Shown one piece after another: positions 20,416 through 29,527 of a stretch of 64,000 nucleotides of DNA. Below the pieces are notes generated by a model. The model was not told the DNA's origin and searched no databases. It saw only the letters and a list, made by a program, of their open reading frames with translations. The stretch's first letter is position 1. Each line of letters opens with the position of its first letter. This stretch comes from Debaryomyces hansenii CBS767 (Eukaryota; Ascomycota; Pichiomycetes; Serinales; Debaryomycetaceae): NCBI RefSeq assembly GCF_000006445.2, contig NC_006046.2:1116001-1180000 (forward strand). Direction: 5' to 3'. The translations under genes were made by a program, and so were the position numbers.

Positions 20416-20566
20416 TCTATATACGTAAAGATACTTCTATAAAAATACAAACTAACGTATTGTCTATACTTGATATAATTAAGACAAAAAAAATCCATTG
20501 ATCACGTGGAGCACTTTCGTCAATTATGGTCTATTCTATGGTGTCAAGATAGCAATAGAGGCATTC

Positions 20567-21415
20567 TTAGACGCTTCTCGCCTTTAATGCGTCCTTAACT
20601 TGCTTGTAGACTTCATCAACAGGCTGATTACAATTTAACTTAACAACTTTACCTTGTTTTTCGAAGTGGTCGACTACAGGCATCGATGTCTGAAGGAATG
20701 TAGAAAATCTCTTCTTAATACTTTCAATATTGTCATCAGTTCTACCACTGGTCTTTCCTCTTTCCAAAAGTCTTTCCAACATAACCAGTTCAGGACATTC
20801 GAAGAATAAGGTGAAAGTAGATTCTGCGATATCCTCTTCGAAGGATAATGCTTGATCCATTTTTCTTGGGAAACCGTCGATTAAGAACTTTGTAGAACCT
20901 TTTGAATAATTTTCCTTTATAGCTTGTTCTAATAAGGCGAGTGTAACTTCTTGTGGAACAATTGTACCTTCTCTAATACACTTGTCAATCAATTCACCGT
21001 GCTTGGAGCCTTGTCTATGTTGCTCAGCTCTTAATAAATCACCAGCCGATAAATGAATAAATCCATGGTCGTTGACTAATTTAGCACATTGAGTACCTTT
21101 ACCAGATCCTGGTCCACCAAGGACAAAAATGACAGAAATCTTTCCCTTAGAGAATGCTGGGCTCGAAATTGGGGTGTCAATGGCCGATTTTGGGGACTCT
21201 TTATTGAAGTTGGCAGCAAGAAAAGTGGAACCTATAGCTAAAGCACCCACTGCTAACAAAATCTTACCTTTTCCGCCTTTGACGTTTGGAGGAGGTGGAG
21301 GAGGTGCGTTTGTATATGATCGATAGTGAGGTTTAACATTCTTTATGAAAGTACGCTTGACAAACGATCCACTAAGCTGTTTCGATGAAACAGGAGTTCT
21401 TAATAATCGCAACAT
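20567..21415 (-). CDS. URA6: UMP/CMP kinase Ura6 with N-terminal membrane-anchor extension
   Basis: Product of 282 aa. Residues about 93-282 are a nucleoside-monophosphate kinase almost collinear with S. cerevisiae Ura6 (204 aa): P-loop GGPGSGKGT (100-108), HLSAGDLLRAEQ, the DGFPRKMDQA NMP-binding motif and LERGKTSGRTDDN. It phosphorylates UMP (and AMP) in pyrimidine nucleotide synthesis. It differs from the baker's yeast enzyme by about 80 extra N-terminal residues: an Arg/Lys-rich, acid-free presequence, a run of seven prolines and a hydrophobic segment (ILLAVGALAIGSTFLAANF, 52-70). This predicts import and anchoring in mitochondria. No other Met precedes the P-loop, so a cytosolic form cannot come from an internal ATG on this transcript. 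Confidence 0.95.
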   Translation of the reverse strand: MLRLLRTPVSSKQLSGSFVKRTFIKNVKPHYRSYTNAPPPPPPNVKGGKGKILLAVGALAIGSTFLAANFNKESPKSAIDTPISSPAFSKGKISVIFVLGGPGSGKGTQCAKLVNDHGFIHLSAGDLLRAEQHRQGSKHGELIDKCIREGTIVPQEVTLALLEQAIKENYSKGSTKFLIDGFPRKMDQALSFEEDIAESTFTLFFECPELVMLERLLERGKTSGRTDDNIESIKKRFSTFLQTSMPVVDHFEKQGKVVKLNCNQPVDEVYKQVKDALKARSV

Positions 21416-21590
21416 GATAATTAACCGTATTCAATATTTCAAACACACTTGGGTGATATCCAAAGGGATTGTTATGCAAGGAAGAAAATTCTTTAATAAA
21501 AAGAAATATTGATTCGCTCGAATATTTATTTTTCAGTAGTTTGTAGCAGTAATAAATATAATAGCTACAGACTAAACAAATATGTATAAG

Positions 21591-21619
21591 TATATATATA
21601 TGTATATATATATATATTA
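21591..21619. repeat. TA dinucleotide microsatellite
   Basis: A nearly pure (TA)n tract with one TG interruption, located just 3' of the SDR gene stop at 21627. It may serve as part of the 3'-end efficiency element (TATATA), which is common in yeast. Confidence 0.8.
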
Positions 21620-21626
21620 TAAATGA

Positions 21627-22462
21627 TTACTGTAAGTATGGCTTCATGGCATCATCATTGATTCTTAAATATTTACCATTGATAGTCTTATCCCATCCGT
21701 TCAATGCAAGGTTAACATAACAAGTAGCAGGGACTTCAGGTGGTAATAATTCATTGTTCTTGTGAAGATCAACGAATTTCTTTAAAGAGTCCTTGGTCAT
21801 GTTCCTTCCGAACTTGTTTCTAATATCATTTTGCATATTTGTGTCTACCACTCCTGGTGCAACAGAAATGGCACTGATATCGGATTCTTCTGATGCCACC
21901 GATAAGACAAAATGGTTTAAAGCAGCCTTTGATGCACCGTAAGCACCCCATCCGTTGTATGCTGTAGTTGAAGCACCAGACAGAACAGCTATAATGTTAC
22001 CTTTTGTTTTCCGCAACTCTGGAATACATTGTTGAACCAAATCAACAACCGCAAAGAAGTTGATATCAAACAATCCTCTCCATCCATCGACATCAGCCTT
22101 CGATACTTGGTCGACTGGATCCAATACACCGGCATTGGCTATAATGGAGTTGATTTGGCCGAATTTTTCAATTGCCAATTTCAAGACTTTGGTGCTGGTT
22201 TCTGGCTTGGCCACATCCCCAACTACAAATTGAACTCTATCAGACCCATACTCTTCTGATAACTTCTTCAATTCCTTCTCTGATCTAGAGACCGCAACTA
22301 ATTTGTTGCTAGAATCCTTCTTAAGATAAATTTCGGCGATGGAACTACCGATCCCTGAATACCGTTAGTAAAGACTCAAGTCGTCAAACCCTACCATCAT
22401 AAACCACACTAAACAAACCACATACCTCTAGAGGCTCCTGTCAAGATAGCTACGTGTGTCAT
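21627..22462 (-). CDS. Short-chain dehydrogenase/reductase, Irc24/YIR035C-like (one intron)
   Basis: Exon 1 is 22462-22426 (ATG plus 12 codons and one base); exon 2 is 22354-21627. The 71-nt intron (22425-22355) has GTATGT, branch TACTAAC (complement at 22364-22370) and acceptor CAG. The spliced product is 254 aa, the same size as S. cerevisiae YIR035C. It restores the cofactor motif TGASRGIG across the junction. Other SDR landmarks: NAG (IIANAGVL), catalytic Ser in LSGAS and YGASKAALNHF (YxxxK). The family members reduce diketones such as benzil; the substrate here is unknown. The start of PAN3 lies divergently 163 bp away, with a CACGTG at 22533-22538 between them. Confidence 0.92.
22355..22425 (-). 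other. Intron of the SDR gene (71 nt)
   Basis: Read on the minus strand: GTATGT donor, TACTAAC six bases before the CAG acceptor, phase 1. It is small and typical of yeast, placed after only 37 nt of coding sequence. Confidence 0.93.
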
Positions 22463-22625
22463 TTGTAATTATTTTAGTATATTCTGAAAAAGTACCATAT
22501 ATTTGTATTATAAGGTGTTGTATACCATTTCTCACGTGTCGCAATTCGACGTTAAGAATTTCTATCAGTTATCATAACATAAGAATACATCGAATATGGG
22601 CTTCTACAATTAATTAAGGAAAGTT

Positions 22626-24608
22626 ATGAATATAAATCTAGATTCAGCGAAGGATACGTTCTGCAAAAACGTTCTAATATATGGGTACTGTAAATATGAA
22701 AATAAAGGATGTGCTTTTAGCCATACAGTTAAACCCACGTCTAGCGTACCGGGGTCACAAGGAAGTAACGCAACAACAAACAGTTCAGGTAACACTAATG
22801 CAGACATGAAAAAGAAGTTTAATTTTAATACACCATCGTTTCAACCGTCAACCGTTCCGAATTTAACGAATAAGTTTTCAAATTTGTCGCCTAATTTGAA
22901 GGAAATACCAGTGTTCGTGCCATCTGGAGGAATGAGTAATGCTGATTCAGGCGGTATGAACGAACCAGAAATGAACGATTCAGTCACTCCTAATAAGAAA
23001 TTCAATGCGTCAACACCATCATTCATGCCATCTAATCCATATATCTCAAACAATGACCAAATTTCGGCACCTTCTCCTGTTATGGCACAATCTGTTAGTA
23101 CCCCTGGGGCCAAAGCTAATGGAAATATACAACATAATCCATATTTACCAGGGAATGCTGGTACACCACAACCAACTTCAGCAGTGGCAGCTCCGAACTC
23201 AGCAGATGTATTTTTTCAACAACCTACTTCGTCGTATCCGCTACAACATCATTTGTATGCCCCAGCACCACCTCCTAGGTTGACTATACCGTTACCGCCA
23301 CATGAAATAAACGTGAACCTGATGTTCATTCCAAATGACTTGAGAGAAACGTTATTAAAGAGAAACGAAGCTACTTTACAGACGTTGCCAAGATCTAATT
23401 TGCCTGACCATGTAAATATATACCACTCGTTGGTCCCGATCGACACTTCATTTGAAAATATATCGAAAGTGTATGAACTTCCTAGTTTTGTTTATAAAGT
23501 GTTTTCTAATGTGGATGGTAATCCGTACGCATTGAGAAAAATCGATATACAATCGGTTTTACGAATAACCAATGAATTGCCCTTCAAATATATCAAAAAA
23601 TGGAAGTCTGTTAAATGCGCAAATATCGTTCAGTTACAGGAAGCATTCACAAGCATGGCGTTTGGCGGCTCATACAGCTCCTTGATAGTTACCTATGATT
23701 ATTTTCCTAACTCCAACACATTGCAAGAGCAACATATCAGTAGAAGATTAGGAGGTAAATTGGAACCAATAACAGAAGAACTATTATGGAACTATGTGAT
23801 TGAAATTACCAACGCATTAATAAATATACACGAAAATAATTTGGCAGCAAGATCGGCATTGCATCTATCTAAGATTCTTGTCACAAATAAAAATAGAGTC
23901 AGATTGGGCGGTGTTGGTATAAGTGATATCTTGAACTATGAAGACGACGAAGAACAAATCCAACAAAAGGGTTTAGATGCCTTTAGACACGAATTACAAC
24001 AAGCTGATATCAAAAAATTCGGAAAATTAATATTAGACTTGGCAGCTTTATGCTTGCCCAATAATGCTAGAAATCATGAGCCAAAAGACTTGATAAGTCT
24101 TTTAAAGACGTCAACTACCGTCAACTTCAGTGGTGAATTCATTAACCTTCTTACGGAATTGAACATGAATACATCCGATTTACAAGAATTCAACAGAAAC
24201 CATTTGTCCCGCAGAATCTTGAACTTTTGCAGTAACGCGCAAGACCTGCAAGATTTCATGGAATCACAGCTCTCAACCGAATTGGAAAACGCCAGGGTCT
24301 TCAGATTAATAACAAAGCTAAACTTCATCATAGACAGACCCGAATACGATAACGATCCTAATTGGCAAGAAAACGGCAACAAGTACATTATCAAGTTGTT
24401 CAGAGATTACATATTCTTCCAATACGACGAATTTGGAAAACCCGTATGTGATTTATCCCGGGTTCTAACCAACTTGAATAAACTAGATGCTGGTATCGAT
24501 GAGAAGTTCTTGCTTGTCAATAAAGATGAAAAGAATTGTATTATTGTTAGCTACAAGGAAATCAGAGATATTATTGACTCAGCATTTAGAACTCTCACTA
24601 GAGGCTAA
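22626..24608 (+). CDS. PAN3: PAN2-PAN3 deadenylase subunit Pan3
   Basis: Product of 660 aa. An N-terminal CCCH zinc finger (C13-C22-C29-H33, spacing C-x8-C-x6-C-x3-H) binds poly(A). The unstructured part has two PAM2-like motifs (FNFNTPSFQPS near 63 and FNASTPSFMPS near 127) for poly(A)-binding protein. Then comes the pseudokinase domain (about 240-500), with degenerate catalytic motifs and a conserved AARSALHLSKIL loop, and the C-terminal knob that recruits Pan2. The complex trims poly(A) tails to their mRNA-specific length. It is divergent from the SDR gene. Confidence 0.95.
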   Translation: MNINLDSAKDTFCKNVLIYGYCKYENKGCAFSHTVKPTSSVPGSQGSNATTNSSGNTNADMKKKFNFNTPSFQPSTVPNLTNKFSNLSPNLKEIPVFVPSGGMSNADSGGMNEPEMNDSVTPNKKFNASTPSFMPSNPYISNNDQISAPSPVMAQSVSTPGAKANGNIQHNPYLPGNAGTPQPTSAVAAPNSADVFFQQPTSSYPLQHHLYAPAPPPRLTIPLPPHEINVNLMFIPNDLRETLLKRNEATLQTLPRSNLPDHVNIYHSLVPIDTSFENISKVYELPSFVYKVFSNVDGNPYALRKIDIQSVLRITNELPFKYIKKWKSVKCANIVQLQEAFTSMAFGGSYSSLIVTYDYFPNSNTLQEQHISRRLGGKLEPITEELLWNYVIEITNALINIHENNLAARSALHLSKILVTNKNRVRLGGVGISDILNYEDDEEQIQQKGLDAFRHELQQADIKKFGKLILDLAALCLPNNARNHEPKDLISLLKTSTTVNFSGEFINLLTELNMNTSDLQEFNRNHLSRRILNFCSNAQDLQDFMESQLSTELENARVFRLITKLNFIIDRPEYDNDPNWQENGNKYIIKLFRDYIFFQYDEFGKPVCDLSRVLTNLNKLDAGIDEKFLLVNKDEKNCIIVSYKEIRDIIDSAFRTLTRG

Positions 24609-25272
24609 TTCCATTTCCATTTTCAAATCTATATACCGCTATACATTTCACCATATACCACCATATATACTTTAATCGTACCTCGTTAAATTGTTAAATC
24701 AATGTAAATATATGCTATGAATCATCCGTTATTCTACAATTATTTGCTCGCATTGTATGCAGTAAAGAACAAAAAATGAGTCAGCCTCAATTTATCAGTC
24801 ATCAACCACAGTTCCGATAACAATGTTATATAAATACGCATTTCTCAACCAATTTTGATGGTAAGATTCTTTGATAAATAACGGAATATATATTGAAGCT
24901 TCAATAACATATATATATATTCTACAAGTGTTTTCGTTTTAATTTTTTTCGTGTCGGATTTATCTTTCTAAAGGATAGAGCATAGTTGACTCATCGTAGT
25001 TCATTTGCTTTTGGTTGCATATTGGGTGTATTTAATTCTTTGTTTTTGTTAATTGGTTACTGGACTGGTAGTTGTATTTGAGATTTATTGTTTAATTATA
25101 TATTTTGGGTTCCTTTGAAGGGTGTTCTAATGTTTTAATATCACCTGTTACGAATTTTTATTATTGTTGAGTGCTAGAAGTTCGGTTAGCTGGCGTGTTT
25201 GTCGTGCAGCTTGTTTTTATTGGTTTACTTCCAAGCTTGTTTTGCTTATAGAGTTGCTATAAAGATTATAAA
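24609..25272. promoter_or_regulatory. PCL5 upstream region, 664 bp, with two Gcn4 sites
   Basis: Perfect Gcn4/AP-1 sites: TGAGTCA at 24777-24783 and TGACTCA at 24987-24993, 490 and 280 bp before the PCL5 start. A TATATATATAT run lies near 24910-24921. From about 25000 to the start codon the coding strand is G/T-rich and poor in C. It contains one minimal upstream ORF (ATG TTT TAA, 25130-25138). No other gene is seen. Confidence 0.75.
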
Positions 25273-26175
25273 ATGTCATTAGATTCGTGCAAGTTGACGA
25301 GTGATGTCGAGTCTACTCCCGATACCACGTATGTTAATGATTCTTTGTCTCCATCGGGGTTATCACCTTTGAATGCAAAGGAGACTGTGTTGCCAAATAA
25401 TTTCAAGTATTACAGTCATCACCTTAACAAAGGGCAGTTTAATTTGATTTTGATCAACTGTTCCATAAACTTGGTGAAAGTGTTGTATCCGGAAATGGAT
25501 GAGAGCAAGATTAAGTTAAGATTTTTTATGGTTGAGATTTTGAGACGTTCTAAGACGTCTATTCAATCCTTGCAGATTACCTGTTTTTACCTTTTGAAGT
25601 TGATACAAAGGGGCAAAGGTGATTTGCTTTCATGTCCGAAGAAATTATTTCTTGGATTGCTTATTATTGCATCCAAATTTAACCAGGACGCAAATTATTC
25701 TTTTAAGACTTGGTTGAAGATTTGTGGTTGCAACAATGGAACTGATGCCAATGCGAAATCTGATTTGAATTTACAGATCTTGAGAAATCTTGAAGTCACT
25801 TGCCTAGGATTATTGGATTATGAATGTTACATTAATAATTCTAAATATGAAAATTGGTGTAACATCTTGCTTATTTTTGGCTACGACTTTATCAAGTTTC
25901 ATAAGATTTACAATAATGAAATCGTTTGGGAAGCAGATCTGGAAGTCATCGCTCATAAATTAGTTAAGTGGAAAAAATTCTTAATTAATATGGATATTAG
26001 TAAGTTGAATGTGATTAAAAGCAGTTTCAGCGATTATTACATTAGTCAATATGGTAAAAAAGTTTTACTTTATGATGATGCTAATATTCCTTCATTATTT
26101 GATACTAGAAAGAGAAAGTTCATGGACGATAACTTCGGCTCAATTGAAAAGAAGTTTAAAGTATCTTGTAAATAA
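25273..26175 (+). CDS. PCL5: Pho85 cyclin, Pcl5-like
   Basis: Product of 300 aa with a central cyclin box of the Pho80/Pcl type (about 75-190): the helix SKTSIQSLQITCFYLLKLI, then CPKKLFLGLLIIASKFNQD, where Pcl proteins have the conserved P-(K/R)-x-F-L...ASKF signature, and the LNLQILRNLE helix. Pcl5 directs the kinase Pho85 to phosphorylate Gcn4 and trigger its degradation. Two perfect Gcn4 sites upstream support the Pcl5 identity, because PCL5 is itself a Gcn4 target. The C-terminus carries a basic RKRK patch. Another Pcl-type cyclin cannot be excluded from the cyclin box alone. Convergent with the next gene. Confidence 0.75.
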   Translation: MSLDSCKLTSDVESTPDTTYVNDSLSPSGLSPLNAKETVLPNNFKYYSHHLNKGQFNLILINCSINLVKVLYPEMDESKIKLRFFMVEILRRSKTSIQSLQITCFYLLKLIQRGKGDLLSCPKKLFLGLLIIASKFNQDANYSFKTWLKICGCNNGTDANAKSDLNLQILRNLEVTCLGLLDYECYINNSKYENWCNILLIFGYDFIKFHKIYNNEIVWEADLEVIAHKLVKWKKFLINMDISKLNVIKSSFSDYYISQYGKKVLLYDDANIPSLFDTRKRKFMDDNFGSIEKKFKVSCK

Positions 26176-26270
26176 TATTTGGTTATATGTATTTATAAGT
26201 TTAATAGTATTGATTTTATTTTTAGTAACGTATTGTACTTAAGAGCTTTAAATTGACTTTCATTATACTC

Positions 26271-27779
26271 TTAAGCTTTATATATATACAAACACCCGTC
26301 ATTACCCCACTTGCCCCGTACATTATATATTGGCATAAACCCTTCATTATCAGCTAAGGGTCTACTTTCATTATTCATAGTATTTAATGCCTTACCGATA
26401 GTATAGCCTCTTATTAATATAGTACCGTAATTATTCTGTAAATTGACTAACTTAGCTTCTATTGATTGTGAAAGACATCCGAATCCATTTACATCGTTAT
26501 TTAACGCAATAATTCTATAATCATAAAAGTCAGTTTGAATTAGAGGTCCAACAACATTTGGATATCCATACTCTATAATAATTCGAGCACCCAACAACGA
26601 TCTATATTCATTTAATTGCAATGTATTCAATTTACTTTTCTGAATTATACTAGTTTGAAGATAAACTAACCTCAAATTATCGTTATAAGTAGTGGTAAAT
26701 TTCCCTTTTGAGAGGAACTTCATAGATTGATTAAACTGAAGCTGCTTAATTAGATTTTTCCGAGGTTTGATTTCCTCAAGCTGCACATTTTCAATGAAGT
26801 CTGATTCATTAATCGATAATATAGTTGGCTTATGCGACTTGATAACAGACCAGTCAGCAGTATTAGTTATTTTAACTTCAGTATTCGTGACAAAACACGC
26901 CATTATCTTGCATATCTCACTAAGGATATTTTCATTAGTTTTAGCCTTTGACTGCACCACAAGTAAAGTATCTTTATCGCCCCACATACGCGATAATGGT
27001 ACATGCTTAATTGTAGATGCAATACCACTAATTAAATTAATCTGAGCAAAGTCAATATTTGATAAGATCCTATGGTTTACTTTGCGACTAAATCGAATGG
27101 CTATTCCCTTATCTTTATCAGGATGATATTCGTTCTGAAATTTCAATAATTCTCCCCGTGTTCCCTCTAAAATATCATGTACCGAGTTTTCGCTTGTGGA
27201 ATTGAATAATATGTACTTCTTACCCTTAACTCGAGTGAGTTCTTGCTCGTCAACTACATATAAATCAATATCTTCAACGTTTTCAATATCATCGTAGAAA
27301 TTGACAGTAATCCGGTTGACAAAACATGCTATAAGAATACAAAATACTTCGGCACAGGCCAAGGAGTTCCTTAAATTGATTGCGATTTTCTTGAATTCTT
27401 TCTCTTTCATGTAGTTCCCGATCTTATCAACCATGTAGTTTAGCTCTACTATTTTTATTGTCTCATTATGGATTACGATTTTCTTAGAAGGCTCTCTCAA
27501 AGTAGAATTTATTAATACCTCCCACACGTCACATAGGTTTCCGTTTCTCAACTTATAATGGTTATATCTTATATCTAATCCGATTCTCAATCCATGTGAA
27601 TAATCCAATTTATTCGACTTGTAAATGGCCGATTCATCTGATTTTCTCGTAGCATCTATAACAGATTGTTCATTTAAGTAAACCTCGCTGACATCTTTGG
27701 TAGAATCAATATACCAACCATATAGATAATTGATACCCAAGACTACAATTATAGCTATAAGAACATTATTATCAATCAT
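26271..27779 (-). CDS. Degenerate acyl-CoA synthetase-like membrane protein
   Basis: Product of 502 aa. Residues 4-22 are hydrophobic (VLIAIIVVLGINYLYGWYI), a likely N-terminal membrane anchor. The rest follows the outline of the adenylate-forming (ANL) family: an opening like CDVWEVLINSTLREPSKK, a LRNSLACAEVFCILIACFV segment, and EYGYPNVVGPLI at the place of the YGxTE motif. The ending GFMPIYNVRGKWGNDGCLYI matches the acyl-CoA-synthetase 'GKWDxDGYL' region. The P-loop (TSGTTGxPKG) is absent, and the downstream lysine domain is missing. I infer a non-catalytic relative, perhaps an ER or lipid-droplet protein. The function is unknown. Confidence 0.6.
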   Translation of the reverse strand: MIDNNVLIAIIVVLGINYLYGWYIDSTKDVSEVYLNEQSVIDATRKSDESAIYKSNKLDYSHGLRIGLDIRYNHYKLRNGNLCDVWEVLINSTLREPSKKIVIHNETIKIVELNYMVDKIGNYMKEKEFKKIAINLRNSLACAEVFCILIACFVNRITVNFYDDIENVEDIDLYVVDEQELTRVKGKKYILFNSTSENSVHDILEGTRGELLKFQNEYHPDKDKGIAIRFSRKVNHRILSNIDFAQINLISGIASTIKHVPLSRMWGDKDTLLVVQSKAKTNENILSEICKIMACFVTNTEVKITNTADWSVIKSHKPTILSINESDFIENVQLEEIKPRKNLIKQLQFNQSMKFLSKGKFTTTYNDNLRLVYLQTSIIQKSKLNTLQLNEYRSLLGARIIIEYGYPNVVGPLIQTDFYDYRIIALNNDVNGFGCLSQSIEAKLVNLQNNYGTILIRGYTIGKALNTMNNESRPLADNEGFMPIYNVRGKWGNDGCLYIYKA

Positions 27780-27907
27780 TGTTGTGCTTATGGATCAATG
27801 CATTCTTATTATATGCTGAAATTTTCCGGAGCCTCGTTTAAATTATTCTGACAGATAAAAAATCGAATTCCCCAACTATATTTTGTTCTAAGACGGTATC
27901 TACCAAA

Positions 27908-29341
27908 ATGAGTCGTCTAGTTATACCAAGATTCAGAGGTACACATAACCTAACAGTACTGCTACTTCTATTATGGCTTTTAACTTTTATATACCATGAG
28001 CGTTATGTTCCGTACAAGTCGGCAAACTCTTGTCTCTGGCCTGAATTACTTGAGCAACATGATAGCGGCAGGACTAACGTATTATTTATTGCAGACCCAC
28101 AACTTATAGATAGACATACATATCCCAAGAGAAATGAATTCTTGTTAAAATTGTCGCAGCATACAGTTGATGTTTATATCCATAAAAATTATAATTCGAT
28201 CATGAATAACCTTAAACCTGATTACGTGTTTTTCTTGGGTGACTACTTGGATGACGGTAGGTCCTCAACAGATGAATACTTCTATAACCAATTGGATAGA
28301 TTTAACAATATCTTCCGTAAAGATGAGTATACGATTAATGAAAACTTTTTTGTCAATGTGGCAGGGAACCACGACATAGGATGGGCAGATGGGGTCAAAG
28401 TAAAGGCCAAGGCGAGGTTTATGGAAACATTCGGCAACCCCAACGCAATAGTCAATATCAATGATGTTGACTTCGTAACACTTGATTCGATATCACTTTC
28501 GTCATCTGTAAATAACATACATCATGATTCAAGGCAATTTTTAGACGAGAATTTCGGCGATGCCGATAGCAAGAAGGATAAGCCAAGAGTGTTACTAACA
28601 CACGTTCCGTTGCACCGAGATGTCAAAGTTAATAAATGTGGGCCATTAAGAGAAAATCCGGTCTTCCATTTGGGTGGTGGTTATCAATATAAGCTGGCTT
28701 TGGAACCTGATATATCACTGGAAATTTTGAAAAGAATAAAACCAAATATCATATTTTCTGGCGACGATCACGATTACTGTGACATAAATCACACAGAAGT
28801 CGCAAATGACCCTGTCACCAGAGAGATCACTGTCAAATCTATCAGTATGGCCATGGGAATTCAATACCCTGGTGTGCAACTTTTATCGTTTGTCAATGGA
28901 GACCCGGAAAACGAATTTTCTACCGAGTTTAGTTATGACACTAAACTATGCTATTTGCCGTCACCCTACACAGATATAGTAACTTACGTTGCTCTTGCGG
29001 TATTATCAGGATTTTTGATCCTCTGGTGGAACATCAAGCATAGGTCTTCTCGCTACAACTACTCCGTTTTGCCCATGCAATCTGGACCGTCTACGAATGC
29101 TACGAAGATATCCAACTTCTTAAAAGAACAGGAGGAGGGTGCTTCTTATTCCGTTTCTATTCCAAAATACACCTCAACTTCTCTCGCAACTTCCGAAGGC
29201 TATTCTTTTAAGGACAATTTGAAATTTAAAATTTCGAACTTTATTAAAAAATGGAACATACATGGCTTTTTAAAACAGAGTATACTATTAGCCGTCCTTA
29301 TTATACTGTTGTATTATATAGGATTTTGTTTAACTCTATAA
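27908..29341 (+). CDS. Cdc1/Ted1-family GPI-remodelling metallophosphoesterase
   Basis: Product of 477 aa. An N-terminal signal anchor (LTVLLLLLWLLTFIY, about 17-31) is followed by a lumenal calcineurin-like phosphoesterase domain with metal motifs in order: FIADPQ, FFLGDYLDDGR, VAGNHDIGW, THVPLH and FSGDDHDYCD. Two further membrane spans are near 358-376 and 455-474. Yeast Cdc1 and Ted1 are Mn-dependent ER enzymes that remove ethanolamine-phosphate from GPI-anchor mannoses, allowing GPI-protein export. The length (Ted1 473, Cdc1 491) does not decide which paralogue this is. It is divergent from the acyl-CoA-synthetase-like gene. Confidence 0.85.
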   Translation: MSRLVIPRFRGTHNLTVLLLLLWLLTFIYHERYVPYKSANSCLWPELLEQHDSGRTNVLFIADPQLIDRHTYPKRNEFLLKLSQHTVDVYIHKNYNSIMNNLKPDYVFFLGDYLDDGRSSTDEYFYNQLDRFNNIFRKDEYTINENFFVNVAGNHDIGWADGVKVKAKARFMETFGNPNAIVNINDVDFVTLDSISLSSSVNNIHHDSRQFLDENFGDADSKKDKPRVLLTHVPLHRDVKVNKCGPLRENPVFHLGGGYQYKLALEPDISLEILKRIKPNIIFSGDDHDYCDINHTEVANDPVTREITVKSISMAMGIQYPGVQLLSFVNGDPENEFSTEFSYDTKLCYLPSPYTDIVTYVALAVLSGFLILWWNIKHRSSRYNYSVLPMQSGPSTNATKISNFLKEQEEGASYSVSIPKYTSTSLATSEGYSFKDNLKFKISNFIKKWNIHGFLKQSILLAVLIILLYYIGFCLTL

Positions 29342-29527
29342 TTCTATAGATCATCGATAATTGCAAAAAAAAAAGAAATTGCGTTGATTAGCATGCGGCG
29401 TAAGGGACAAAATCTAAAACATACACATTTAGTACCCTAAAACATTCTAGAGTTTAAGGGTATATAAGTAGCAATTAAGTCATTCAGATAGAAATATATT
29501 CGGAAATCATACGAAAAAACCAAGGAA

